Virus record (IMG/VR): IMGVR_UViG_3300017783_000059
Coordinates: 1-41,458 of that record
DNA: 41,458 nt
Source: a virus
Direction: 5' to 3' (one strand)
A program made the position numbers and the translations under genes. Below the pieces are notes generated by a model, which worked only from the letters and a program-made list of their open reading frames with translations, was not told where the DNA came from and made no database searches. This document shows, piece after piece, positions 30,301 through 34,600 of this stretch (position 1 is the stretch's first letter; every line of letters starts with the position of its first letter).

Positions 30301-30394
30301 CGCGATCGAAGTTGAAACATCAGTACCTGATGATTGGGTAGCACCAGATCTATCTCAATACGGTGTTGAAGTTATCAATCCTGAGTTGGATTGA
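9326..30394 (+). CDS. 7: Giant baseplate wedge initiator gp7, 7,022 aa, with adhesion modules
   Basis: One uninterrupted frame of 21 kb. Two marks link it to T4 gp7 (1,032 aa): residues 686-716 contain FYSTKG (F700) and YLFKLLYGENV, matching gp7's FYSTKG and FLFKVLYNEEV; W3481 and VHP at 3489-3491 copy gp7's W-x7-VHP spacing exactly. The N-terminus (LPQFIDDGFPLFGKFIEYYY) also fits. Between and after lie added modules: GSGY repeats (about 305-620, 1130-1355, 3010-3245), a YHYH domain (1390-1560), a propeller-like region (1830-2210), LamG-like domains (2215-2440, 4190-4365), a seven-repeat FG-GAP propeller (4450-4830), three copies of a 95-residue module (near 4105, 4930, 5262), and jelly-roll-like domains (5710-5890, 6056-6270). 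In T4 gp7 nucleates each wedge. Adhesion by the insertions is inferred. The N- and C-terminal domains both look native to the gene. Confidence 0.85.
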   Translation: MTINKVSQVSREQLPQFIDDGFPLFGKFIEYYYKSQEKTGLGQNILNNFLNYMDIDKLNVDILDGATTIVEDITTSSSTIVVENIDSFLENNGSVLVGDEVIFYERAVASPSIALSPGISFEEVQLKEITLAQIADLFDGSRQIFPLTTQNNPVSAPSPQHLQVTLYGELLVPLDDYNVDGTNITFVNPPRARTASDDISTIQIKYFNGFVESEIVRLDNISGGFNDETVSFPVTKDSIDYKPEIDEYILATYDGSRLIAKNDFTFDGNLITFNFTPLPGRKLTLYSIEAPIPSFGSGAIGFSRVNNNGELVSVAVGENGSNYRFEYPPKVSIKDNNGQGSGGSAVALINGVKSVSLLDGGFGYSDTNPPTVFVEAPTTVDSKLPKIKASVTNGSISSLEIEESGSGYTFTPRLSFVQPGGAKLATPTIISGSISGDIAITDGGSGYTTSPTVYVDFPTGEDSIRASLRANLVDGKVSSITVLNPGQGYETAPRVAIVDPVGAQVLETRVDADGRVISIELLDGGSGYEDVPSVYIVDDRQDPVTGNYSGGTGATAVCAIFNGQITDINITNFGTGYSADAPPSIVIQAPPKAEASVVVGLSEITGFEVINSGSNYSKCKLEGCARAVSGMVNYNQVGNAEFSNDTTAVAHQSGEVVKCLDALFIKRLLDKYIEQYLPDVPELDYKNIDVRSAIKNIKTFYSTKGTSFSIAYLFKLLYGENVSISYPKDQLIKPSASTWATNTILRAKLVSGNPQNIKDATLIQEADIADPNVQDASALVENFISIKTSEFDIYELILSQETIEGNFTVPYKSRLAEELVEGDLIITVDSTIGWPERNGELIINDTEIVRYKEKSLNQFIECTRDTNSSGETTWDAATEIRSIFRVYLNKGTLTEVVMDIVGIVDAQQTTLSDTGSYYLPGDKLTVSKLGGSSVDPQLTTWLYNVKKLIEVETITYGGINNSFATVTCSAPHGLLVGDQVTVYGANPIIYNGTFLVTSRDSTTIFQYNLPQPAVVEPQGNILISVDLNKGKSENDAIRKTIAPYTTNIQNTFFNAEHVYVASTGIPNYNIGPFLGSALLPGNQRKLNRFPLNVQTISTKSEITPGSIGTWVNGVSVWSYKSPQTKTFGAVTGVSILNSGSNYDAANPPTITIAGGGGSGASSTVVVDGSITAIEVDQGGSGYTSSPLVSIVGGNGSGASATAIITRGVVSRILVNNGGSGYTSQPEITIVGGDGSGAAATAQVRGPVESVNIIDGGASYTSNPTVTLSSGFGAVAQPIVNNGRILSIAIISGGQGYTTAPEVEIFGSGFGAVAKAIIDTDGDNAGKVTGVEILNRGIGYVDGTTTISLSSIGSGGEFSANVFQWTYNLQETTTFDSAKGSVFEGLNNQYGGEYSHVANPQRLRYILGDNLILDSNSNLTEQNASLDHSPIIGWAFDGNPIYGPYGFDDPTDQTSNIVRMGTSYRLKIRLVYDDITNPYPSRDDGPSLIDEPAGTFIEDYEYDFGSGDLDQYNGRFCKTPEFPNGRYCYFVTIDNSEAGNSVFPYVLGPSFNSIVDIWNLNDYSIQQNIPTGVVRYRDPYENVDIDVERIPNSSSNALTTEAGDTLLFEIEDENKDGVISQDETDDPDQIFEESPLQLYDYFPKVRFDSRVDIEVDTITRFENASVTGFIVENAGQSYQVNDIIVFDNATSGGSGASARISKISGESITSYSYENVANINYGILTTVVPHNLVVGDKITVNYTPVMDTTNKRFVVRQYKGIEEVVINQTGSGYSVDIPPTIIIDGDGVSAEVEAIVETNGSINSFNIINSGSQFTENPRFILSHPQIFKKANYATTLLNSNEDVKINDIYIAENKKYYVCGRSVDSVGNYIGFVAKISESGLLEWRKTTEVTAPSGELTYLEFTNILVEGSDIYAVGINKPNVSVLDAYNPDIVFVKFQEDSTGLNASVSQQRAYAGISGSTRSDTVTGIKKLTDNRYVICGHTNTNSSNPLDAFVIVIDNTGTFVTKRKIASDLKSEKIVDFIIKNEQIYFLMETAATNVATDISLTLGKCRLDGNVILVDWMKEFTNPTYSFLNSTIELDEFEDFYLTSTLCLKATPTVKNAFWVAKINDTPSVIWSYSYAVAGGNIDTVNRGSVDIFGDINIAYTKTHTNDEISLEAVQVNYKGEIVGHTSNRLTPNGDVYNNIEGIKSYATANDVSGDLTVYGQSQWNRNEFTFTFDQTDSATDTCGKYTPTLIGNDSTDALTLVGDGVAKLFGYDVATPANWENAAIQFAAANLDEKLGDSWTLEFTLYKDSTNSQTHSQTQQTLVAIGDATDTTGGLWLYYDVSSGQLELVISNSVTALNAAGSGLNSVSSNLYADDTWQWVALQKNGDAFSAYINGTQVFTGTVLNTAFENKDLYIGNIPGKNGTTGQFASAYQGQYYIGDLRLKNRALTPTVPSDITTAPTDDQFELAYNWSDDAWFTAFHEKYDYIDYKGISLRLDKTQSPDYLGSLTTTTNTELKWNRSLVAAATGVNLPVALVNYAIGSEGLQALDFNSTTLVALYDNEAFTHNQDILFFRTATIPSPGSQKVIASAVIKDRYYFKVTDTLKIDNIKRLTINQPFNLSENAKLVLDNGSGGFVNSGYITAVDVENRYVYVAINNNTWGNDTNTGFLTTSRFDEQDTYGIVGPNVNDTNTITNYEFVDVVNTTPGTFDIDMQDYDMLPTVGGTDNLDEYARFFSTFSLNDYSVKIIETSGATTFVPGSVVGIEESDVSYNSERNTIQITGLTGVTKITLVADLEKILQVTAVTNSDEVYIVTESSHYLSPGENIFVDGNPEAQYNGSFTVDRVISVKEYTYKLNAIATEEPALTSGDVDVFSKSPTLKMYNQHQYIFDMSHVSLIGGNLSFAKDSLYKLEYSFNIIERIGTPGIVAGAQVPSIKLKVDDSIVTNISYYFDPSRTGDNSPIDSDSYLDIGPSPYIGNFTITETTGGTITTGDNTMKFVLVSEPEDVATIEKAKYATSSTKAVGSISDIRIVNGGGFYTKVPIISNIESSRKIERVEIVEPGTEYAVGLYNSVPISGDGEGGLVSITVENTTDSEGVSIPGQITKVTVTSPGKNYTTATIDVDSISGILGVVLTGSGAELNVIIPPAGTGASIFATGRNIGKIKQLKNNNFGYDYPHDYTLRPEISFPLNAQLINTSILESIRVSDPGSGYSQAPAVVITGGGGSGAIAESTIQNGRLSQIIVKDPGSGYSSPPTVELKSSFNYVVNLDLGLLQFAFPHGIINGAQVTLEAVDIGDGVEFPLAAGAIGRLNSQTTYYAISGAEQSLEADQLKLAITESNAELGDAIGYVNAGIGRQQVLTSSFGGAAVANVVTSTFLEGEQVYQGDSIQNATATGFVSENNGWQIGPRILKIVNYNNNFSVGEKVTGVISKSAGVISDLNIASGVLEIGPITKTTGQFIDDVGKPSEIIQKIQDSYYYQDFSYAVKSSVSINDWKNILIKNVHPASFKVFGELNITENAVIPNKEIDFQLTKSVELARNAIVPNIQNFALAEPIYQDFNNTEVLFRQKRLTSSENILTSVVQRLDDISNLFDGIRTQFPLTIDQNNIVADAKQLMIVLNGVVQTPETAFKVLSDSIVFSEPPSPPASIKYASVTIEQISIVQFEFSNQSGTPPDDNQIGAVIVGTQSGARAQLTKVLGTNNVGNLELEGFIAEGVFIANELCTINATGYAANLQSTSVPTQGSLFFYGEEIRNLDGDEAVIERVNLQTGQETPIAELRYAIGLSTTVFEVIPSTGIAAPVLDVFELNENYQIGSEIVTVTGITQNVDSTTLEVSREQNGTALSAQQAGVPIYGTQIEITNQLVISKTTGTYQSTPGLFDIQLNDVIIASQSGVVARVIGTSAYQDPSTQQFISQINISDGSSFFGLLFNRITSPEFPNIVIDDISQSQVNVVEYGDNISLFSSSFPANEFINNYSIIYDNAVGTFQDNEFIRNWKFDYGNSSDDFAANEEVNVRKLTFKDAVGDGFFTAGQILRSPNSKAEVIGYNQARSIIYLSKMARTQSTGEDYHNMTFVAGAEINTYNEKFGNACLALSKGTSAHTFVSATENGITAGGGATGTFTAATGTTYDAITGDMIIEIGTHTLTTSNTVTIVASGVTFTCASDNNTAEYSYPRATDPQFGQAIAISAVTSTTITVNVGAVPVDEYLTIPTSTEFGFGTGDFTLELWMKTNSIASGGKTLLDFRSATAEVAPYLYLDGANLKYYVNAAEVITGTTNFAVNNWYHIAISRSSGTTKLFLNGVQEGSDYADTNDYGSTKPIRIGAAWNATNVLPGYIDELRVSTNARYTADFGNPTGIFQGDANTVLLIHFDGAQGQTYTDDWSGEANWTRSDFFNNDAILATKRSTNGSNSQHSNNTQRYYDAASLIENNRDFIGAETQALIQVSLPYTLDTSAVTNTITASDYLSMGSNTYFGKSVGITQDKIVVGSYEADIQGVGNNRGAVYTYNLDGTGEVKIATPTGGGGDDFGWDVDAFYSTADSTSKLVVGAPFYEPSSSYSNSGIAYIYNADGTNQVILNADVITSNNRFGYSCAAGGGKVAVGAYGDDTYRGSVFIFDEDGTNRIKVTASDSATYDYFGFSIAIANNKLIVGAYGHEDTGSGRGCVYVYDLDGTNEVKIQASDAENGDAFGFSVAGDGDKILVGAYSEDTGASGAGSAYLYNYDGTGEIKFQSNDVQSGDQFGHGTLLVDGEFIIVGNVSYDGISSNGGALEKFIYDSDAGTVTYDSTLPLPSHTSSFHGEFRGGNIAYDTTARKMVYGNRYQTVTGLTRSGQVFVFDYNQSSTASGFDTPIKETLTALVDDLRGGSNSHIWDNAATYVNRSSLPITSLLKFIGQEASLISGYTSLKTIIQNVINNYPLTVTGSHGIIQFTDVSITDSSYPTLTKLTPTNVDYNATTGDMVITVVGHTLTTADVISIAEESLKFTCSSDGNVRVLSHPRVSDTRAFNAALRITATTTDTFTINVGASPADQQYTHQFSSADADAITVLDYTTGDCADVTTTNDNLIDIVIDTLNEGSGTTTNTADGDHLATVTKLSPAYEFLGGTVDGFYEIPLTVSNSLPNDQVFYTNRIGKESRNRYIDAANLIRLNSSVIVDKASFDLLARYPDLANDMPRNDPNNTDDPNAGTRRCQTDLALLLASLADDIENGGSKNTVTVSNFYLGVNDALNHIRLQVWQSLFAHDRLGFYMKQAINGNLVSDVGTDDIIVGDWGITDDAIVNFTPTAATYDAATGVMVITIGSHSLALGRRITIADNSLTFTCTSDGNVSNETYPRTTDPASGVSLEVTASTATTITVNVGASPAGQQYAHTFVSAAANAVSTAGECANVETAIDTLIDTLNDAIAPVSANNNYRIAADRLYFNRLFIQEEVLGSIIDEFTYSVGGTTYNSYDFSGDNNQEQLKDDINLFILSAISDLQTGGSNSSIDAISTFLDSRLEVTRIEDILTVFISILKEVKTLGIKALRNQLYSLNEGTQTSPNYQGQFTSQSTYRDSESISATDLNDFSFRFRDLIEIVIKTIAPSDIIGMGDAAKQILFNEHYYESEISSIVNTQFGSNTWQYTDFLNGILKDVLHDAIITNTTSSNSQTARRISLLREGVVSEIVFTAGTGYRSAPTITLDPPGTGITATAEVVLDTSGSLSSLSITTPGSGYTFSPDLVFTGSTFDVGDSHGGSSTLTNGAVTAVTYDGIVYDFNNSVTSALTLGSAVSMTAGTSGMLTGRQLLLFGTGSGSRFASIQTPFDTTYAETIRVYVIAGGSSNGGNAPEINEDLKLYYSTTGSNWVLIDTLVEGGSTGTSKEYTNFNTLNYVDITLPTLARAQTIYFRFQQDQYTDGSFDQYGVTRIGLIDGAQQFSIDTTIAVNNASLESGTPSTAEVELVTGIGIAAINITNPGSGYDPANPPTATLTGGGTTNPGTITDLSVSLDNSRFIVNAEITNGSGTTGNVLEDSGNNLYIGSITGSGFADGDTLTQGLVTAEIPSNGVGPEINYYNDIANVETINTARNISSLVEGEIISANLLTNPEFATTSTWRRSRSNLINAAALAPDATQTAIAWRSNTTSSTSHYVYRDYYLTAYETLDNGSIRFDTSNTTFDEGAPSDGSKRQFTYSFFAKSVDYDELYVRIQAYNSSTSQRINFSRVNIETGVVSGISSQGQAFDIEEYGSVPYGNGWFRFYFTFSVSYGYSLVRFFQYLRAPGGGGTGFSADLNDEAYMWGMKLNEGGLDTYSSESSQIFYSNTEYNVKKFAIETLEDLTVSALNGVLASPSGNSGFTSFYDSDYASSYQTDTIARFIRQNLNIILNQLLNGNYYATVTTNNGITIPTYTYGTRDLLVPLSGAIEDSDYIYGKTSDSYAEVSNTTLNEAKIVKVFKRFRIEGDITDGPFNVNETIQKQGDATVTGIVYSIHSDANYDYLDVEITGQPWTILDTMVGDENGTTAQIGNIQDRIQVIDLQGDFAEDIQFEGYTSNSVATPDEFVKIEAAVLTNTDGKLVVDTDSLTGLFEVNSVIYPSTSRLYIDVIKYGGSFEVNVGDRITSLGHIVLGITIQNNRNIFTKGGILYKIVNGLRDPSQRAIITDVDLENNFLYAVVIEGTFGNGVTVAQYTDINQLPIGEALVSTTVENSGAASAIVQSIQTFGLNRRLYLSGIIGTFSSRDSIKSVNGYRSAITNLVELKGRVKRAFRGFDGSQTTFDLTISNGIQYLPDTEGHLLTFINGILQPPGEGFTTFADKIQFTEPPSQGSAFTGYYVGKLRKLDDISFDFDSLRQSFNLRRNGVFYSLTLTEGVQSTNIRPENNIIVSLNGVIQEPGVGFEIVGSRIIFSEIPRVGSTFVAFSYVGSEADVDAAEVVPPIEAGDFIDIQGETSDREVAVIESSNSLITFDYLGSIFGKDAQGQVILNTGYISDVRVTSAGSGYTSRPVIRVDSISGFDGNIKPLVGVGGVIISNSGSNYETPAIEVETSVPDDWVAPDLSQYGVEVINPELD
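10240..11190 (+). repeat. Tandem GSGY-type protein repeats, first block in gp7
   Basis: Successive units of roughly 35-40 residues share the pattern (I/V)-x-(S/G)-(I/L)-x-(I/V)-x-x-x-G-S-G-Y-x-x-x-P-x-(V/I), for example LDGGFGYSDTNPPTVFV, ITDGGSGYTTSPTVYVD and LNPGQGYETAPRVAIVD. They look like beta-strand pairs of an elongated stalk. About eight units lie in this stretch, ahead of the FYSTKG core motif. Confidence 0.8.
12706..13395 (+). repeat. Tandem GSGY-type protein repeats, second block in gp7
   Basis: About six units, the most regular in the window, such as VDQGGSGYTSSPLVSIVGG, VNNGGSGYTSQPEITIVGG and IDGGASYTSNPTVTL, each followed by a GSGA-x-A spacer. At the DNA level GGATCTGG(A/G)TATAC-like strings recur with silent differences, so they have diverged for some time rather than being recent copies. 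Confidence 0.8.
22676..23815 (+). repeat. Seven FG-GAP repeats, predicted seven-bladed beta-propeller
   Basis: Seven units of about 50-60 residues begin with FG (or HG) near 22680, 22858, 23038, 23186, 23340, 23498 and 23668. The central ones share FGFSIAIANNKLIVGAYG, then GCVYVYDLDGTNEVKI. This is the FG-GAP/integrin-alpha pattern, in which seven repeats close a propeller. D-x-DGT turns in the repeats could bind Ca2+. Confidence 0.75.
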
Positions 30395-30400
30395 TAACCA

Positions 30401-30408
30401 CATAAATA
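30401..30408 (+). promoter_or_regulatory. Late promoter (CATAAATA) for the 409-residue tail gene
   Basis: CATAAATA lies seven bases after the gp7 stop and 20 bases before ATG 30429, within CCACATAAATAA, an exact 12-base match to the gp25 promoter region. It allows the 409- and 1,378-residue genes to be expressed independently of the 21-kb gp7 transcript. Confidence 0.75.
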
Positions 30409-30428
30409 ACTAAAAAGTTGCAGTAAAA

Positions 30429-31658
30429 ATGTCTAAACAGACCCTGAATGTAGGCACACTTGCCAATGATAATAGTGGAGACACTATTCGCAACGGCGGC
30501 ATTAAAATCAACTCGAATTTTGACGAGCTGTATGCCGCTGTTGGTAACGGTGTTATTGCACAGATCGATGTGGCAAATGCCGCGAGTGGTGAATTTTTAC
30601 GTTACAATGGCACGCAATTTGTGCCTACCGAGATTACTGAATTGACAAGTAATCTTAATACAAACGGACAAAGTATTGTTTCTTCTTCGGGTGTAAACAT
30701 TCCCATCACACCAGGATCTGGTGCCAATGTTACTATTGGATACAATACAAATACTGCAACTTTTGATTCTGCAAATAATTTAGTTGATTTCCCAACTAAA
30801 ATTAAATATGTAAATCAATATACAACTCTTGCCGCTGGACCTGCAGCTGGAGATAATTTGGGATATTACTACACCGTCAATGGTGATGATAATCCTTATG
30901 TAAACATTAATATCACTGCAGGTGGTGCTGGAAACGTAAAAGCAAAACTCGTAACAGAATATTCTAGTATTGATATTCTGTCGGATGTTGATACTACTAC
31001 AGTAGCACCTACTGAAGGACAAGTGCTTAAGTGGGATAATACTGCTGGTAAATGGGAACCTGCCGATGATCAAGCAGGTATTTCATCTTTAAATATATTT
31101 TCTACATTTGATTCTGACAGTGGGTCTACTACCGCAGATGCTCAAGCAGATACATTAGTTATTGCTGGTGGCACAGATATTGGCACAGCTGTTGTGGGCG
31201 ATACCCTAACAATTAATTATACTGGCACGCCAATTACATCTATGGCGGCACTAACTGACACAGATTTCACTGGTGGTATTATCCAAGGTGATTCTTTGTA
31301 TTGGAATGGCACTGATTGGGTCAAAACTCGTAGTCCTATTGTTTGGTGGGAATTGAATGCCAACGGAGCTTCAGATTATACATTTGCTGGTCCAGGATTC
31401 CCAACTACTCAAAATGATCCAACTCTTTATGTGTATCGTGGATTCACATATGCATTTGATAATTCGGTGCAGGGTGGGGGACATCCGTTTAGATTGCAAT
31501 CTACTCAGGGTTTAACTGGCACACCATATACTGATGGGCAATCTGGAAGTGGATCTAACGTCCTATATTGGACAGTCCCATTAAATGCACCCAATACTCT
31601 TTATTACCAATGCACAATTCATGCATTGATGAATGGTACTATCAACGTCGTCAGCTAA
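30429..31658 (+). CDS. Tail/baseplate protein with a C-terminal cupredoxin-like domain, 409 aa
   Basis: The N-terminus (MSKQTLNVGTLANDNSGDTI, then NSNFDELYAAVG) is a head segment common in cyanophage tail and baseplate proteins. The middle carries LSDVDTTTVAPTEGQVLKWD (from about residue 179), a motif of phage tail fibres. The last ~110 residues read as a cupredoxin: His352 (GGGHPFRLQ), Cys395, His398 and Met401 in YYQCTIHALMNGTI. C-x2-H-x2-M is the copper loop of amicyanin (CTPHPFM). No signal peptide is present, as expected for a virion protein. It is four bases upstream of the 1,378-residue gene, which carries the same domain. Structural role: probable from position; copper binding: inferred from ligands alone. 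Confidence 0.75.
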   Translation: MSKQTLNVGTLANDNSGDTIRNGGIKINSNFDELYAAVGNGVIAQIDVANAASGEFLRYNGTQFVPTEITELTSNLNTNGQSIVSSSGVNIPITPGSGANVTIGYNTNTATFDSANNLVDFPTKIKYVNQYTTLAAGPAAGDNLGYYYTVNGDDNPYVNINITAGGAGNVKAKLVTEYSSIDILSDVDTTTVAPTEGQVLKWDNTAGKWEPADDQAGISSLNIFSTFDSDSGSTTADAQADTLVIAGGTDIGTAVVGDTLTINYTGTPITSMAALTDTDFTGGIIQGDSLYWNGTDWVKTRSPIVWWELNANGASDYTFAGPGFPTTQNDPTLYVYRGFTYAFDNSVQGGGHPFRLQSTQGLTGTPYTDGQSGSGSNVLYWTVPLNAPNTLYYQCTIHALMNGTINVVS

Positions 31659-31662
31659 TTAA

Positions 31663-34600
31663 ATGGCAAGAGAAATTCCTGGATCTGGTGCAGTAATCGA
31701 GCCAGTATTTAATGAAGTATATGGCATCAAAGCAGTAACTGTTATTAATGGTGGTGATGGATATACTTCTTCCGATCCACCAAGATTAACTATTACTGGA
31801 TGTGGCACTCCTGTAGAGGCAGCAGTTCTCTATCCTATTATTGATGATGATGCGGGTAGAATTATACATGTTAGAGTTTTAGAATCTGGATCAGGATATG
31901 ATCCTATACGAGTTTCTATTTTACCTTCACAGGATACTCCTGATGTTGTAAATTCTTTCAATCCAAATAGAATTTGGCAAAGCACTCCAAATTCTCAGAC
32001 AGTAAGTAATTTTCAAATTGTAGAAAATGAAGTTGTTGATAGACTTCGTATAGAAAGTGATAATAATCCAAAACCAGCGTTGCTTGCTGGTATTAGAGAA
32101 TTTGGAAATACTCTCTTAACAGATAATACTTATGACCACACGATCATTTATCGTGCAGGTAAAGATGTACCAGATTCTGGTACTAGGGCATTTCAGAGTA
32201 ATAAAACTCTAGGAATTTTTGCAAATGGCACTCTTCTACACACTCCCGACTGGGGTGGTGTTGGGGGAGCACCAGTAAACTTTAATATTGATACAGTAAA
32301 ACACAAGCATATCAAATCACATAATGAATTTGATGGTGTTATAGATAATTCAAACTATTTTTATCATACTAATAAGTTAATCGGTCAGTTTGCTCAAAAA
32401 AATAGTGTTTTTGAAAATGGATTTATACGTCCATATACTTGGACAATAAAAGTTGAGTATGGTAACGTTGCTATTGATGTAACATCAATTGACGAATCTA
32501 TTGCTCCTTTTGAAGTTGGTAGACAAATTGATGTTATCACCAATGAGACTTATGCAAAAGTTGCTAAGATTGTCAGAGATGGTAGCAATAATATTACAAG
32601 ATTATATCTGAGAGAAGTCAATGGCACATTTGCAAATGGCGATCTTCTCTTAGGCAATACTGGATTTAAGTGTACTATCAGTGATGATCCAGTTACTCTT
32701 AATATATACTACATTGAATTTGGACCAAACGCTCAGGAATTTGGACCATTTACACCAGGAGAGTATTATCCAATACCTGACAATATTACAGTCAAGAGAA
32801 ATTCTCTGATTATTTGGAATCAGTCTGATTCTAGTAATGCTGAGGGTATAGGACATCCTATACAGTTTAGTACTACTGCAGATGGTGCATTGAATACTGG
32901 CACATTGTATTATGATAGCACTGGAGCAAGTGGTGCTCCTTCTGTAGATTATGAAAATGAATATCAAACTCTATTCTTAATGAATGAGGATGAGACTAAT
33001 AGAATATATTATTATTGCAAAAATCACAGATACATGTCTGGATATGAGGGTGATGAAGGATATATGATCCTCGATCCTGCAAATGACAGTGACCCACTAC
33101 CAAATAATTATTATATTGGATCTAATTTCTTATCGAATGGTCTACCAGACTATTCCAGACATGCTGATGGACACTCTAAAATTATTGGTGTTGCATATGA
33201 TGGTTATCCAATTTATGGTCCTTTTGGATATACTTCGGGAAGAACTGCTGGTTTAATGACATCATCTTACCGCTTGAAAGTTGGTAATGAAGTCACTGCT
33301 GGTAGACCACAACAAAACACTGAAGGTCAAGTAACTTATACAGTTACTGTGTCTAATAATAAGTTTCTTTTTAATGGGCAAGAGTTAGACCTTTTAAATT
33401 TAGAAAGAGGTAAGGAATATATTTTCAATCAAGACGATTCTTCAAATGATGGTGAGCATTTATTCTTCTCTACAACGGAAGATGGTTGGCACGTAGGATC
33501 TCCTCCTGTTATTGGAGATTTAGATTATCTCTTCTCTGCAGGAATGAGATATTTTATAGATGGCAGTGAAGTTACATATGCTGTCTACCTTAGTGCTTTT
33601 ACTGGTGCTACAACCAGAGAGTTGAGATATAGTGTATTAGTTGATGCTCCCAGACTATTATATGCTTTTGCATATTCAACATCTGGTCTTGGATTGAGAT
33701 CTGTCCAAGATGGATATATCATGGGTGATTTTGTGCAAGATTATATCTATGAAGAAGGTCTTGGAAACTTAGATGCACATAATGGCAAATTTGCTGTAAC
33801 GCCAGAATATCCAAACGGCACTTATGCATATTTTATGGCGGAGGATAATCAGCAAAATCCAGTTTATCCATATGTAGTTGGTCCGACTTTCTATGGGTCT
33901 CCATTATTTGTAGATGATGAAGTCCCAGAAGTTACCCAAGATTTCCCTAGTGGCGCTCTTGCAGAACCTGTTTTAAACGATAGTGGTGCAGTTGAATATG
34001 TGAAAATGATTCGTAGTGGTGATGGGTATTTTGGTCCAGCAAATGTAAGAATTCTTGGAGGATCTGGATCAGGTGCAACCGCAAGTCCTGTAGTACAATC
34101 TGTGACAGGACTCACTCTTTTAAATGAAGGCACTCAATATGCAACATCACCAAGTCTAATCTTTGAAGGTGGTGGTGGACAGGGTGCTAGAGGTGCTGCA
34201 GAAGTTAGCACAACAGGCAAAATTACTAGAATTGATGTTATTGATTCTGGAGAATTCTATCAAGAAGCACCATACATTTTAATTAATGGCGGTGGTGGTG
34301 GCGGTGCTAAAGCAGTTGCCAGAATAGATCAAGGATCAATTGTCGGTATTGATGTAGTTGATCCTGGATCTAAATTCACTTCGGTGCCTAGTGTCCTTTT
34401 CACAAAACTTGTAAATCTAAGGAGAAAAGTTAGTGCAAGGCAGTCTTTAAATTCTAGCAATCTTTATATTTCAGGACTTCTTAAAAAAGCAGAAGCATCT
34501 GATACTACAATTTACGTTAGTAATACAAGTGCTTTCCCTGGATCTGGTGATGCACTCCTTCAGAATGAGACTATTTCGTATACAGGAAAAACTACCAATT

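Noticed and set aside
34020-34420. Collagen-like Gly repeats in the 1,378-residue protein
   Set aside because: The Gly runs (GGGGGG) are not in Gly-x-y periodicity. They belong to GSGY repeat turns.
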